Assembly (NCBI GenBank): GCA_024402455.1
Contig: JAKSTS010000004.1
Location: forward strand, 1-48,204
Direction: 5' to 3'
Length of the DNA: 48,204 bases
DNA from: Treponemataceae bacterium
Lineage (GTDB): Bacteria; Spirochaetota; Spirochaetia; Treponematales; Treponemataceae
Below the pieces are notes generated by a model that saw nothing but the letters and a program-made list of their open reading frames with translations, ran no database searches and was not told the DNA's origin. Position numbers and translations under genes: made by a program. How positions within the stretch are numbered: the first letter of the stretch is position 1; every line of letters begins with the position of its first letter. This document shows, in pieces, positions 34,202 through 43,587 of this stretch.

Positions 34202-34230
34202 ATTGTACCACGATAATATTTTATTGTCAT
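34202..34230 (-). promoter_or_regulatory. Promoter of the small gene at 33880-34095
   Basis: Minus-strand ATGACA (34230-34225) and TACAAT (34207-34202), 17 bp apart, each one base from consensus. Confidence 0.7.
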
Positions 34231-34281
34231 TCTTTTTTTTTCTAAAAACTCCAAAAAGAAGAATTACTGAAGCGCCAAAAA

Positions 34282-34319
34282 TAAAAAAAGACATCTTAGG
34301 CAGATTCTAAGATGTCTTT
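34282..34319 (-). terminator. Terminator of guaB
   Basis: AAAGACATCTTAG (34287-34299) pairs perfectly with CTAAGATGTCTTT (34307-34319) around a 7-nt loop; on the minus strand the stem runs into a T tract. Confidence 0.93.
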
Positions 34320-34343
34320 CAAAATATCAGCAGTTAATGCCTT

Positions 34344-35843
34344 TTATGAATGAAGGCTTGTTGTTTTTACAATGACATCATGAGCGCTTCCTTCATTGAT
34401 GGAAGCCTGAGAAACCAAAGTCAATTTTGCTTTTTCCTGCAGTTCTGGAATTGTAACGGCACCGCAGTTACACATTGTGTGCCTGATTTTGTTCATGCTC
34501 ATCGTTACGTTGTCGTGCAGGCTGCCGGCATAAGGAACGTAAGAATCAACGCCTTCTTCGAAGCTGAGCTTGCTTGCACCGCCTAAATCGTAGCGCTGCC
34601 AGTTGCGTGCTCTGTTTGAACCTTCGCCCCAGTATTCTTTTACGTAGTTGCCGTTTACGATAAGCTTGTTTGTCGGGCTTTCGTCAAATCTTGCAAAATA
34701 ACGGCCGAGCATTACAAAGTCTGCACCCATTGCAAGGGCCAGTGTCATATGATAATCGTGAACAATGCCGCCGTCTGAACAGATAGGAATATAAACGCCG
34801 GTTTTTGCAAAATATTCATCTCTTGCTTTTGCAACTTCAATTGTTGCTGTTGCCTGACCACGGCCGATGCCTTTTTGTTCGCGTGTAATACAGATTGAAC
34901 CGCCGCCAATACCGATTTTTACAAAATCTGCTCCGGCTTCTGCAAGGAACATAAAGCCGTCTCTGTCTACAACGTTTCCTGCACCGACTTTTGCATCCGG
35001 CCATTTAGCGTGAATGTCGTGCAAAGCCCGGCGCTGCCATTCTGTAAAACCTTCGCTTGAATCAAGTGTCATTATGTCAACGCCTGCTTCAAGCAGAGCT
35101 GGAACACGTTCCATGTAATCTCTTGTGTTTATGCCTGCGCCGACAATGTAGCGGTGTTGTTTGTCCAGAAGTTCAAGCGGATGTTCTTCGTGGCTTGCAT
35201 AGTCCTTTCTGAAAACCATGTATTTAAGGCAGCCGTCTTTGTCGATGATTGGCAGTGAATTAAGCTTGTGTTTCCAGATAAGTTCGTTTGCTTCAGAAAG
35301 TGAAATTCCGTCTTTTCCTGTGATAAGCTCGCTGAACGGCGTCATATATTCAGAAACTTTAGAGTTCATGTCTGCATAGCCGATTCTGAAGTCGCGGCTT
35401 GTAATGATTCCTTTGAGTTTTCCGTTTGGTGTGCCGTCTTCTGTAACGGCAACTGTAGAATGTCCTGTTTTTTCTTTTAATGTAACAACATCCTGTAAAG
35501 TTGCATCAGGGCGAACGTTTGAATCTGAAGTTACAAAGCCTGCTTTGTGACCTTTTACACGTGCAACCATTGCAGCCTGGTCTTTTATTGTCTGTGAACC
35601 ATAAATAAAAGAAATTCCGCCTTCTTTTGCAAGAGCGATTGCCAATTTGTCATCTGAAACAGATTGCATGACCGCAGAAACAAGCGGAATATTCATTGTA
35701 AGTGAAGGCTCTTCACCTTTCTTAAATTTTACGACAGGTGTTTTAAGATTTACATTTGCTGGAATGCAATCAGCTGAAGTGTAACCAGGAACGAGCAGAT
35801 ACTCTCCGAATGTGTGTGAAGGTTCTTCAAAAAAATACGCCAT
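34344..35843 (-). CDS. guaB: Inosine-5'-monophosphate dehydrogenase
   Basis: A 499-residue IMP dehydrogenase, converting IMP to XMP with NAD+, the first step to GMP. The catalytic loop reads [22 protein letters not shown] with the nucleophilic Cys. Two CBS domains lie in about residues 100-220 ([18 protein letters not shown]). The IMP site includes SDGGI and [18 protein letters not shown]. The catalytic flap has the Arg-Tyr pair in [13 protein letters not shown] sequence. The start at 35843 is set by AAGGAG eight bases upstream, against an ATG 15 bp earlier. A 225-nt leader and a good promoter precede it and a perfect terminator follows; guaA is not adjacent. Confidence 0.95.
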   Translation of the reverse strand: MAYFFEEPSHTFGEYLLVPGYTSADCIPANVNLKTPVVKFKKGEEPSLTMNIPLVSAVMQSVSDDKLAIALAKEGGISFIYGSQTIKDQAAMVARVKGHKAGFVTSDSNVRPDATLQDVVTLKEKTGHSTVAVTEDGTPNGKLKGIITSRDFRIGYADMNSKVSEYMTPFSELITGKDGISLSEANELIWKHKLNSLPIIDKDGCLKYMVFRKDYASHEEHPLELLDKQHRYIVGAGINTRDYMERVPALLEAGVDIMTLDSSEGFTEWQRRALHDIHAKWPDAKVGAGNVVDRDGFMFLAEAGADFVKIGIGGGSICITREQKGIGRGQATATIEVAKARDEYFAKTGVYIPICSDGGIVHDYHMTLALAMGADFVMLGRYFARFDESPTNKLIVNGNYVKEYWGEGSNRARNWQRYDLGGASKLSFEEGVDSYVPYAGSLHDNVTMSMNKIRHTMCNCGAVTIPELQEKAKLTLVSQASINEGSAHDVIVKTTSLHS

Positions 35844-36104
35844 AAAATCTCCTTGCAAGCGCTTCTATATGAAATAGAGCATTTCCTCAAAGATTTTAGA
35901 TAAGCTTTAGGACATCTTTTAAAAGTTTTAGAAGATGCCTGCAAATGTTTTAGAAAACCTGCAAATCGATGTTAGATTTTCTTTTTAACACATTGCAAGA
36001 ATGCTCTTTGTTTACTGCTAGAACCAAAAGCCAAAACGTAAAGTTCAGCTTTTAGTTAAATGTATAATTGAGCGATTATAGCAAACTACAAAACTTTAAG
36101 TCAA
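35844..36104 (-). promoter_or_regulatory. guaB promoter and long leader
   Basis: Minus-strand TTGACT (36104-36099) and TATAAT (36080-36075), 18 bp apart, start transcription near 36068, leaving a leader of about 225 nt. The leader carries two related copies of TTTGCAGG...TCTAAAAC and a hairpin CATCTT/AAGATG around 35914-35941. I do not recognise a known riboswitch. Beyond the promoter, 36105-36245 holds nothing notable apart from the end of the Rpn gene. Confidence 0.65.
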
Positions 36105-36245
36105 TAGAAAACTTAGATTAAGATGGAAGACTTTTTATCCTCCATCTTTTTCAATCCTTATAAAAGAACTTGTTGTTTTGAGAAAATTGTCATTCCCTAA
36201 GTTGGAATTGATTTTTGCTTAAGATTAATCTGTTGCGAAAAGAGG

Positions 36246-37040
36246 TTATTGCAAAACCGGCTCTGCTTTAAGTTCTTCTGCAAGTTTTTGTACAGTTTCT
36301 AGAGGTAAATTCACAACTTGTGCAATTTGTTCATAAGTACCAAGATTCATTGCAAGAAGATTCCGGGCATTTTCAAGCTTATTTTCCAGTTTTGCTTCTT
36401 CCATAATGTCATAATCATGAAGATTGCATCTCATATACTCACTCCTGAACTGTTCGTCCTGTTTGTTTTGTTCAACAAGATTGAAAATCCTGTCGGTGAA
36501 GTCATCTTTTGGAACATTGGTACTCACAAACTGCAAAAATGAATAAAGTTCCGGGTCTGATTCTTTTGTGTACGCACTTGCATTATAAAAGATTCTGCGC
36601 GTCTTGTCATCGAATATTTTTTCGGGGTGATTTTCGAACACAGTTTTTGTCTTGTAACACGGCTCGCCGAACTTAAACGGGTCGGTTTTGCAAATGAAAA
36701 TGATGAAACTTTCCTTGAGTTCTTTGATGCTTGCGCCTTTAGCGAGCATGTCAATGTCAAGCATGGACTGATAATAGCGTGCACGCTTTTCGATGTCACT
36801 GTAATGCTTGTTCTGCATCTCAATGTCGTAAACTTTATCGGAATCTTTGACATAGACGTCGTAGCGCACGCCGCGAGTTTCGTAATATGGTGAAATGTCT
36901 TTTTGCAGCGTAATGAGCTCAACGCGCGAAACTTTGATGTGTAAAAGACGCTCTATTACGCCTTTGCAGATTTTTTCATTTTTCATGACTTCACCGAACA
37001 TATAGTCATCGGTAAATGTCAGCTGTTCAATCGGCTTCAT
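36246..37040 (-). CDS. Rpn-family recombination-promoting nuclease / PD-(D/E)XK protein
   Basis: A 264-residue protein of the Rpn (transposase-31-like) family, PD-(D/E)XK nucleases. The N-terminus LTFTDDYMFGEVMKN is the family opening; the catalytic strand pair reads VRYDVYVKD and VYDIEMQNK, giving the Asp and the ExQ variant of the motif. RARYYQSMLDIDMLAKG and FIIFICKTDPF are further family segments. The C-terminal 60 residues have a helical region ending in a small helix-turn-helix-like LGTYEQIAQVVNLPLETVQKL. Some relatives cut DNA and promote RecA-independent recombination; others are decayed or defensive. CAGGAGG precedes the ATG. No inverted repeats of an insertion element are seen. Confidence 0.88.
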   Translation of the reverse strand: MKPIEQLTFTDDYMFGEVMKNEKICKGVIERLLHIKVSRVELITLQKDISPYYETRGVRYDVYVKDSDKVYDIEMQNKHYSDIEKRARYYQSMLDIDMLAKGASIKELKESFIIFICKTDPFKFGEPCYKTKTVFENHPEKIFDDKTRRIFYNASAYTKESDPELYSFLQFVSTNVPKDDFTDRIFNLVEQNKQDEQFRSEYMRCNLHDYDIMEEAKLENKLENARNLLAMNLGTYEQIAQVVNLPLETVQKLAEELKAEPVLQ

Positions 37041-37276
37041 TGTGAGCCTCCTGTATGAAATTTAATTCTCACAATGTATATAGGTTCAAAATTATTTTTT
37101 TCGTGCTTTTTTGTGAAAATTCTTGAAAATTTTATATGTTTTATTAAAATGCTTGCCCATGACATTCTTTGTCGCATCCATCAGGTTATATTAAGAAACT
37201 ACAAGTCTTCAATGATTAAAACATAAAAGCTTTGTTTGTGTGTTTAATTTTAAGCATATGCAGAAAAGGAGTATTT

Positions 37277-37465
37277 GTGTCTAAATTTATTTTTGAAGGA
37301 ATGTGCTTTGTCTGTAAAGAATGCCGGTATTTTTTTACAGGAGGTGAAAGTACTGAAAAAATTGGAATTAGAAATGGAATAATGAATTGGACTGTTCCTC
37401 TGATTCCAAAATGCCCTAAATGCGGCGGCATAAAGGTAGCGTTAAATTTAATAGATTTTGATTAA
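37277..37465 (+). CDS. Small zinc-ribbon-like protein
   Basis: A 62-residue protein with two Cys pairs, CFVCKEC and KCPKCGG, about 40 residues apart, the layout of a small zinc ribbon. The start is GTG at 37277 with AAAGGAG five bases upstream; an earlier in-frame start would add 15 residues with no ribosome binding site. Between the pairs is FFTGGESTEKIGIRNG. I know no function. It sits between the Rpn gene and the converging mur operon. Confidence 0.65.
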   Translation: MSKFIFEGMCFVCKECRYFFTGGESTEKIGIRNGIMNWTVPLIPKCPKCGGIKVALNLIDFD

Positions 37466-37541
37466 TGAAAGTATCTGTTTTTTTGAATCTGCAAAGCAGT
37501 CTGTGTATCTTTGACTTTCAGAATTTTTCTGTCTGATGTTT

Positions 37542-37573
37542 CGTTTGTGGTACACGGTTGTGCGCCACAAACG
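37542..37573. repeat. Hairpin with GGTACACGG loop near the end of murD
   Basis: CGTTTGTGG (37542-37550) pairs perfectly with CCACAAACG (37565-37573). It lies just past the murD stop; no T-run follows on either strand. The sequence GGTACACGG (starting at 37549) recurs at about 27686 and 41957. Confidence 0.6.
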
Positions 37574-37582
37574 AGGTTCGCA

Positions 37583-39172
37583 TTAACCAAAAATCTTCTT
37601 TACCATGGCTTTGAACGTGTTGCCGCGGTCGAATTCGTTTTTGAACATGCCGAAAGACGTTGCGCCTGGCGAGAAAACGATAACCGGCGAATCTTTTTGC
37701 AAATCAAGTGAATCGAGGTCTGTTTTTAATGTCTGCAAAAGGGTTTCAAGACTTGAAAATGTGCCTGTATTCAATGTTTTTGAAAGTACTGCATTTTCTT
37801 TTGCAAAAGTTTCTGGCAGTGCGTTTATAAGTTTTTGTGTTGCACTTCCTTCAAGAAGATAAAGTGCTTTAAGCTGCTGTTTCTGTGTCGTTTCTTTTAA
37901 TGCTTCAACAAATGGTTCAAATGTGCACTGTTTGTCTGTTCCACCTGAAATAAGCACAATTGGTTTTTCAAATGAACGCAATGCAGCAGCTGCTGCTTCT
38001 GGAACTGTTGCTGCAGAATCATTGTAAAAGCTGAACAGATTTCCCTTTGGTGATTTATATTCAAAAAAATTTTCAAGCCGGTGTTCAATTCCTTTGTAGC
38101 GGCTCAAAATTTCAGCTGTTTCAACAGCGCTTACACCCATAAGACGCATTACGGCAGCCGCCTTAAGAAGATTTTCTTTCATGTGCATGCCGGGCACTTT
38201 TAAATTTGTGCCAAGAACCTGGTTCTCTTTGTATTGTTCTTCTTCTGTGTTTGGGCTGCTGTTTGTGCGCTTGCATTCAAAAAGCGGCAGTTTCAAGTTT
38301 GGTTCAAAGAAAAAGCCTGCACCGTCTTTTTCAAGCCATGCGCCTGTTTTATTTTGACGTTCAGTTTCGTCTGCAATGCTTGTGTCATAAAAAACGACGC
38401 TGCTTTTTGTTTCAGAAGCAAAAATGCTGCCCCATTTATCATTTGCCTTGCAGAGTGTTACATCTTGAGATGTCTGGTCTTTATAGATAAGTTTTTTGTC
38501 TGCAACATAAGGTTCCATTGCACCATACCAGTTCTGGTGGTCTGGCACAATTGTTGTAAGCACTGCAATTTTGGGTTTTAGCACGCCTCTGCCGCGCAGG
38601 TCTGAAAGTTGCCAGCTTGAAAGTTCAAGAACCACAGGTGTGTCTTTTGTTGTTTTTTCAAAAAATGTAAGCGGGCTGACTGTTATGTTGCCGCCAAGAA
38701 AAGCGTTAAAACCTGCTTCGCACAAACCAAAATGAATTGCGCTTACAGTTGATGATTTTCCTTTGCTGCCTGTTACGGCAATTATTGGTGCCGGGCTGAA
38801 TCTTAGAAAAATGGACAGATCTGTTTCAATGTGCTTTGCACATGCAAGATATTTGTTATTTTCAAATTTAACACCCGGGTTTTTTATAACGCAGTCGGCG
38901 TTTGCAAAATCTTCAATTTCGTGGCGGCCAAGCACAAAACGTATGTTCTGCATGTCTATGCCAGAAGATTTGATTGTTTCAACAGACGGAGCAAGCTCTG
39001 CTTCTGTTTTCATGTCTGTTATGGTAACAAAAGCACCGTGCCGTGCAAAAAACAAAGCAGAAGCAATTCCGCCGCCGTTTAAGCCCAGCCCCATAATTGT
39101 TACGTGCTTGCCTTTTATGTCTTCTATCGATTTAAAAGCGCATTCTGCGTCATAAAAATGTTCAAAATTCAT
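37583..39172 (-). CDS. murD: UDP-N-acetylmuramoylalanine-D-glutamate ligase
   Basis: A 529-residue Mur ligase adding D-Glu to UDP-MurNAc-L-Ala in the cytoplasm. The N-terminal Rossmann part starts with VTIMGLGLNGGG. The ATP loop is AVTGSKGKSSTVSAI, followed by LELSSWQLSDL and a metal/carbamate-Lys region near PDHQNWYG. The C-terminal domain has FYNDSAATVPEAAAAAL and LISGGTDK, the MurD form of the family motif. It is about 80 residues longer than E. coli MurD (438), with inserts around 300-345. The start overlaps the ddl stop (four bases). Last gene of murE-ddl-murD. Confidence 0.92.
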   Translation of the reverse strand: MNFEHFYDAECAFKSIEDIKGKHVTIMGLGLNGGGIASALFFARHGAFVTITDMKTEAELAPSVETIKSSGIDMQNIRFVLGRHEIEDFANADCVIKNPGVKFENNKYLACAKHIETDLSIFLRFSPAPIIAVTGSKGKSSTVSAIHFGLCEAGFNAFLGGNITVSPLTFFEKTTKDTPVVLELSSWQLSDLRGRGVLKPKIAVLTTIVPDHQNWYGAMEPYVADKKLIYKDQTSQDVTLCKANDKWGSIFASETKSSVVFYDTSIADETERQNKTGAWLEKDGAGFFFEPNLKLPLFECKRTNSSPNTEEEQYKENQVLGTNLKVPGMHMKENLLKAAAVMRLMGVSAVETAEILSRYKGIEHRLENFFEYKSPKGNLFSFYNDSAATVPEAAAAALRSFEKPIVLISGGTDKQCTFEPFVEALKETTQKQQLKALYLLEGSATQKLINALPETFAKENAVLSKTLNTGTFSSLETLLQTLKTDLDSLDLQKDSPVIVFSPGATSFGMFKNEFDRGNTFKAMVKKIFG

Positions 39173-40290
39173 GCACGACTCGTTTTTAAAGAAGCACGGC
39201 TCTTTGAATGTTCAATTGCAAGTGCAAGAAGTTTTTCAATAAGTTCCGGGTAGTGCAGGCCGGAAGCTTCGCACATTTTTGCAAACATACTGATTGAAGT
39301 AAAACCTGGAATTGTGTTTACTTCGTTCAGATAAAGTTTGCCGCTTTTTTTGTCAATAAAAAAGTCAACGCGGGAAAGTCCCGAAAGATCAAGCGCGCAG
39401 TAAGCTTTTTTTGCCATTTCACGTACTGTGCGAAGCTGTGCATCATCAAGGTCAGCCGGAATGAGCAGCTGTGCACCGTTCGGATCGTTGTATTTTGCAT
39501 CGTAGTCATAGAACCCGTGGCTTGAAACAATTTCGCCTGGTGTGTATGCAGTAATTTCTGTGTTGCCTGTAACAGAACATTCGATTTCCCTTGCTTCGAT
39601 AAATGGTTCAATAAGAATTTTATCGTCCCATAGGAATGCTTCTTTTGCATTTGCTTCAAGTTCATCTCTGTTTGCTGCTTTAGAAGCACCGACAGAACTG
39701 CCTGCGCAGCATGGTTTTACAAAAACTGGATAAGTAAAGTCTTTTTCTACATTTTTCAATGCATTCTGCCACAATTCTTCGTTGTCGTGTTCATATCTGC
39801 GGACGCATACAAACGGAACTACAGGAAGTCCTGCATGAATCCAGATTTGCTTTGTCTTTTCTTTGTCCATTGAAACAGAACTTGACATAACGCCGCCGCC
39901 GACATAAGGAATGTTTGCAATTTCAAACAGACCTTGTACAGTTCCGTCTTCGCCGTATGTTCCGTGCAAAACTGGAAAAACAACGTCAACTGGCAGGTTC
40001 TTTGCGCCAAAGTTTGAACCAACTGTAATCAAGCCGCCTTCTGTGCCGCCGTTTGGAATTACAGAAACAACCATGTCAGGGTTCTGTTTTATGGTAAGAG
40101 TTGCATTTGCATTTTTTTTGACTTTGTCAATTTCTTTTGAAGACTGCAAAAACCATCTGCCTTCTTTTGTAATTCCAATCAGCAGAATGTTATGTTTTTT
40201 TGTGTCAATGTTCTGTACAACTGCAGTTGCAGACCGCAAAGACACTTCGTGTTCGCTTGATTTGCCGCCATAAAGAATCGCAACATTCAT
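39169..40290 (-). CDS. ddl: D-alanine-D-alanine ligase
   Basis: A 373-residue ATP-grasp ligase joining two D-Ala for the pentapeptide stem. Seen in order: VAILYGGKSSEHEVSLRSA, FPVLHGTYGEDGTVQGLFE, the ATP-binding VKPCCAGSSVGASKA, and the metal-binding EVNTIPGFTSISMF with Glu and Asn ligands. Length and motifs are of the D-Ala-D-Ala type; nothing points to the D-lactate or D-serine ligases of vancomycin resistance. It follows murE by three bases and overlaps murD. Confidence 0.95.
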   Translation of the reverse strand: MNVAILYGGKSSEHEVSLRSATAVVQNIDTKKHNILLIGITKEGRWFLQSSKEIDKVKKNANATLTIKQNPDMVVSVIPNGGTEGGLITVGSNFGAKNLPVDVVFPVLHGTYGEDGTVQGLFEIANIPYVGGGVMSSSVSMDKEKTKQIWIHAGLPVVPFVCVRRYEHDNEELWQNALKNVEKDFTYPVFVKPCCAGSSVGASKAANRDELEANAKEAFLWDDKILIEPFIEAREIECSVTGNTEITAYTPGEIVSSHGFYDYDAKYNDPNGAQLLIPADLDDAQLRTVREMAKKAYCALDLSGLSRVDFFIDKKSGKLYLNEVNTIPGFTSISMFAKMCEASGLHYPELIEKLLALAIEHSKSRASLKTSRA

Positions 40291-40293
40291 AAA

Positions 40294-41919
40294 TTATTCC
40301 TCCTGGGCTTTTGTGTAGCCCATTTCTTTCAGCGCTGCTTTTGCCTCTGCAATTTCATCATAAGGTGTGGCAGTGTCATTATATATAATTGAATTTTCGT
40401 GTCCTTTGCCAAGCAGCAGAACAAGGTCGCCTTGCTTTGCAAGACTGAACGCTTTGCGTATGGCTTTGGGACGGTTGTTTATTAAAAACATGTTTTCGTT
40501 TTCGGTTTTGTTTGTGCATCCTGCAGCAATTTCTTTTAAAATTGCTGTTCCGTCTTCTTTGCGTGGGTCTTCATCTGTCAAAATGACGATGTCTGAATGT
40601 TCAGACGCAATACGACCCTGTTCCGGGCGTTTCTGTGTGTCGCGCTCGCCTGCAGAACCAAAAACTGAAATTATGCGATGATTCTGTGCATGAAGCCGCC
40701 TGTCGAGCGGTTCAAAAATTGTTGAAAAAGAAGAAGGTGTGTGTGCATAGTCAACGACAACTTCGAAAGGCTGTCCTTCATCAATAATGCTCATCCTGCC
40801 TGTAATCGGCTTAAGTGTTTTCCACCATTCAAAAATTGTGCGTTCGTCTATGCCTTCAACAGCAGATATAAGAATTGTTGAAGCAAGTGCATTATAAACG
40901 TTGAATGAACCGCGTACAGAAAGGGAAACAGACTGTTCATATTCAATTTTTGTTTCTGCACCCTGTTTATGCAGTTTTGAAATTCTGCATGTTACGCCTG
41001 TGGAAGTTTCAGCTATGTCTTTTGCTGTAAAATAATCATTTATTGTGTCTGGAACAGACGGATTTTCTTTTAGTGAAAAACCGAAAACTTTGTGAGTTGT
41101 TTTTTGAGCAAAAAATCCTGCTGCCTTGTCGTCAAGATTGACAGCACCTGCGGCATTTATCTGTTCTGCTTTTTCAGATGAACCTAAAATTTTCTTATGG
41201 TCGTGTTTATTTAATGCTTTAAAAAGATTTGCTTTGTCAGCTCTGTATTGTTCCAGCGTACCGTGAAATTCCAGATGTTCCTGTGTTACGTTCATAAAGG
41301 CAACTGCGTCAAAAAGCACAGAACCAAGCCTGTTTGTTTTTTCAGAAAGCCCGTGTGACGAAGATTCAATGACTGCATGAGTACAGCCGTTTTGAATCAT
41401 ATCGTAAAGTTTTGCGCAGATAATTGGTGCTTCCGGTGTGGTCTGGTGTTCCGGGTTGGGCAATGCTTCTTCGCCGAGCGAATATTCAACAGTTGAAATA
41501 AAACCGCATTTTCTGCCGGCTTTTCTTAAAAGCTGCCAGAGAAAAGAAACTGTTGAGCTTTTTCCTTCTGTTCCTGTTACACCAAAAATTACAAGTTTTT
41601 TTGTAGGAAAATCATAAAAAGCTTCTGAAATTGGAGCCATGACAAAACGGCTGTCTTTTACATGCAAAAATGCAATATCACTTTGAATCTGCAGGTCTTC
41701 TGGCAGTTCGTCCTGGTAGACAATGGCTTTTGCTCCGTTTTTTAGTGCGGCTGCAATAAAACGGTTGCCGTTTGTATGAACGCCTGGAAGTGCAAAAAAT
41801 AAAAAACCTTCTTTTACGGCTCTTGAATCAAAAGCTAAACCTTTAATCTGAATGTTTTTATGTTCAGCAGGACATTCAATGTCTGCGTTTTCAAGAATCT
41901 GATACAGTGATTTTTGCAT
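40294..41919 (-). CDS. murE: UDP-MurNAc-tripeptide synthetase
   Basis: A 541-residue Mur ligase that adds the third-position diamino acid to UDP-MurNAc-L-Ala-D-Glu. Motifs: FDSRAVKEGFLFFALPG, ATP loop GVTGTEGKSST, TTPEAP, VIESSSHGL, and DYAHTPSS in the C-terminal half. The specificity loop reads TDEDPRKEDG; enzymes adding meso-diaminopimelate have DNPR there, so the Asn is replaced. Treponema peptidoglycan contains L-ornithine, so ornithine is the likely substrate (inference). First gene of murE-ddl-murD on the minus strand; its promoter must lie in 41920-42136, divergent from the tolC-like gene. The hairpin at 41947-41977 lies in that region. Confidence 0.92.
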   Translation of the reverse strand: MQKSLYQILENADIECPAEHKNIQIKGLAFDSRAVKEGFLFFALPGVHTNGNRFIAAALKNGAKAIVYQDELPEDLQIQSDIAFLHVKDSRFVMAPISEAFYDFPTKKLVIFGVTGTEGKSSTVSFLWQLLRKAGRKCGFISTVEYSLGEEALPNPEHQTTPEAPIICAKLYDMIQNGCTHAVIESSSHGLSEKTNRLGSVLFDAVAFMNVTQEHLEFHGTLEQYRADKANLFKALNKHDHKKILGSSEKAEQINAAGAVNLDDKAAGFFAQKTTHKVFGFSLKENPSVPDTINDYFTAKDIAETSTGVTCRISKLHKQGAETKIEYEQSVSLSVRGSFNVYNALASTILISAVEGIDERTIFEWWKTLKPITGRMSIIDEGQPFEVVVDYAHTPSSFSTIFEPLDRRLHAQNHRIISVFGSAGERDTQKRPEQGRIASEHSDIVILTDEDPRKEDGTAILKEIAAGCTNKTENENMFLINNRPKAIRKAFSLAKQGDLVLLLGKGHENSIIYNDTATPYDEIAEAKAALKEMGYTKAQEE

Positions 41920-41946
41920 ACACAGATTTTAGCGTTTATGCACTGC

Positions 41947-41977
41947 TTTTGCTAGTGGTACACGGCATAAAGCAAAA
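41947..41977. repeat. Hairpin with GGTACACGG loop upstream of murE
   Basis: TTTTGCT (41947-41953) pairs with AGCAAAA (41971-41977); the loop holds GTGGTACACGG, also present beside murD and at about 27686. It lies 28 bp before the murE start on the minus strand. Confidence 0.5.
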
Positions 41978-42136
41978 AAAGTTCGGCGCACATTTTGAGA
42001 TTTTTTTGAGTGGATGACGTGCTGTTTCTTGTCAGTGATTTTTCTCTTGTTAAAATGGCGTTTTAATTTGCAAAGTTCCGTATAATAACAAAATATTAAT
42101 TGCGCTGGTTTTCTTGTATATGATAGTATCTTTCTT

Positions 42137-43570
42137 ATGAAACTGAAAATTCTAAGCATTGTGGCGGTCTTTTTTTTCTGTATAGGGCTGTGCTTTGCTG
42201 ATGAAAATGACGGCTATTCTCTTTCTCAATTGTTGTCTGGCTATCTTGCGAACGACGTGGAGCTTAAAAAATTGACTCTTGATGTTCAAAAAACGGCTCT
42301 TTCTTTTCAGATTTCAGAAATAAATAATGGATTTGACATTACGCTTTCAACAGGAACAATGTCATTTTCTGCTGAAAACGGTTCTTTGACATATTCAGTA
42401 AATCCAAGTGTAAAAGCAACTCTGCCAGAAGCAAGAAACCTTTCTTTTTCTGCAAGTTCTGACATAAACATAAATTCAAGCAGCAAAACAATGAAAAACA
42501 CTGCGCTGTCTGTTTCTGCTGATATAATTTCGCCGGATAAGACAAAACGTGATGTAACGCTGCTTCAGGCAGAACATGAACTTTTAAGTGCAAAGCGCAA
42601 AGTGCAGCAGAGAGCCCTTACTCTTGAAAAATCTTTTTACAGCGAAATCAAGCTTTTGTATGAAAATGCGCAGTCAATCTTTTCTGCAAAAAATTCACTT
42701 TATGATGACACGATTAAATTTGAACAGATTAAAGCAGAAGGTTATCTTTCTGGTTCTTCAACGTATAAACTGAGTCAGATGAGTGTTTTGAGTGATGAAA
42801 GGAATGTTGCAACGGCGAATCGAGTCTTTGCACATAATGTTGCAGTCTTTTACCGGAAATGTGGTGCAGCAGTTCCTGCAGCAAATGAAGACGCGCCTTT
42901 AAAAATGGTTCCAGTCATTAAGAAAACAGAAACATATGAAAAAGCCAGGAATTTTCCTGCTGAAACTTACAAAACAATTGCTGATGCACTCTGGAGCCAT
43001 GAAATTAACGTTCAGTCAAGAAGTGCGCCGAATTTTGCTCTTTCTGCAAACGGCGGCTATACTTTTAAAAACTCGCGCACCGATTCAGATTCTGTTGATG
43101 CAGGTCTTTCGGCTGATTTGAGCGGATTAAAACTTTCAACTGGTGTAAATGTTCCTGTAAACAATAAAAAGTCCAGTCCGTCTGTAACGCTTTCTGCGAC
43201 CGCAAGCCCGAATACAAGACGCATTTCAAAGCTTGAAAAAAAACAGCAGGATATTGCGAACGAGCAGGAACTGCTTGTAATAGACAGTGCTTATGAAGCA
43301 TATGAAGAAAGCTGTACTGAATGTGATGAAAATCTGGAAGACCTGCTCTGGCAGCTTAAGACGAACAGGGAAAATTACAATATGTATCAAAAACTCGAAA
43401 AAGAGCTGCAGGGCTGGTATAAAGAAGGTTATATAAGAAAAAGTGAATATCTTTCGGCAAAAAATAACCGTGACCTTTATGGCGTAAAATGCATAATGAA
43501 CGAACTTGATCTTGTTATGTATAATAATACGGTAAAGCTGCTGTTTTATTTTGATGATGAGTTGAACTGA
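42137..43570 (+). CDS. TolC-like outer membrane efflux protein
   Basis: A 477-residue exported protein. The signal peptide (MKLKILSIVAVFFFCIGLCFA) is followed by a TolC-type pattern: two repeats of long coiled helices (about 130-215 and 375-455, e.g. KKQQDIANEQELLVIDSAY) and two beta regions rich in Ser and Asn that would form the outer-membrane barrel. The sequence is divergent from E. coli TolC, and the first helical repeat is short. The operon order with adaptor, ATPase and permease supports the role: the outer-membrane channel of a tripartite exporter. Similar clusters occur in T. pallidum. There is no strong Shine-Dalgarno sequence before the ATG. Confidence 0.78.
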   Translation: MKLKILSIVAVFFFCIGLCFADENDGYSLSQLLSGYLANDVELKKLTLDVQKTALSFQISEINNGFDITLSTGTMSFSAENGSLTYSVNPSVKATLPEARNLSFSASSDININSSSKTMKNTALSVSADIISPDKTKRDVTLLQAEHELLSAKRKVQQRALTLEKSFYSEIKLLYENAQSIFSAKNSLYDDTIKFEQIKAEGYLSGSSTYKLSQMSVLSDERNVATANRVFAHNVAVFYRKCGAAVPAANEDAPLKMVPVIKKTETYEKARNFPAETYKTIADALWSHEINVQSRSAPNFALSANGGYTFKNSRTDSDSVDAGLSADLSGLKLSTGVNVPVNNKKSSPSVTLSATASPNTRRISKLEKKQQDIANEQELLVIDSAYEAYEESCTECDENLEDLLWQLKTNRENYNMYQKLEKELQGWYKEGYIRKSEYLSAKNNRDLYGVKCIMNELDLVMYNNTVKLLFYFDDELN

Positions 43571-43587
43571 AAATGTGGAGTTTTTAA

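Noticed and set aside
35844..36068. Purine riboswitch in the guaB leader
   Set aside because: I could not find the conserved three-way junction core sequences; only generic hairpins and repeats are visible.
36246..37040. Insertion sequence around the Rpn-family gene
   Set aside because: I found no terminal inverted repeats or target duplication; Rpn proteins are often annotated as transposases without being in IS elements.
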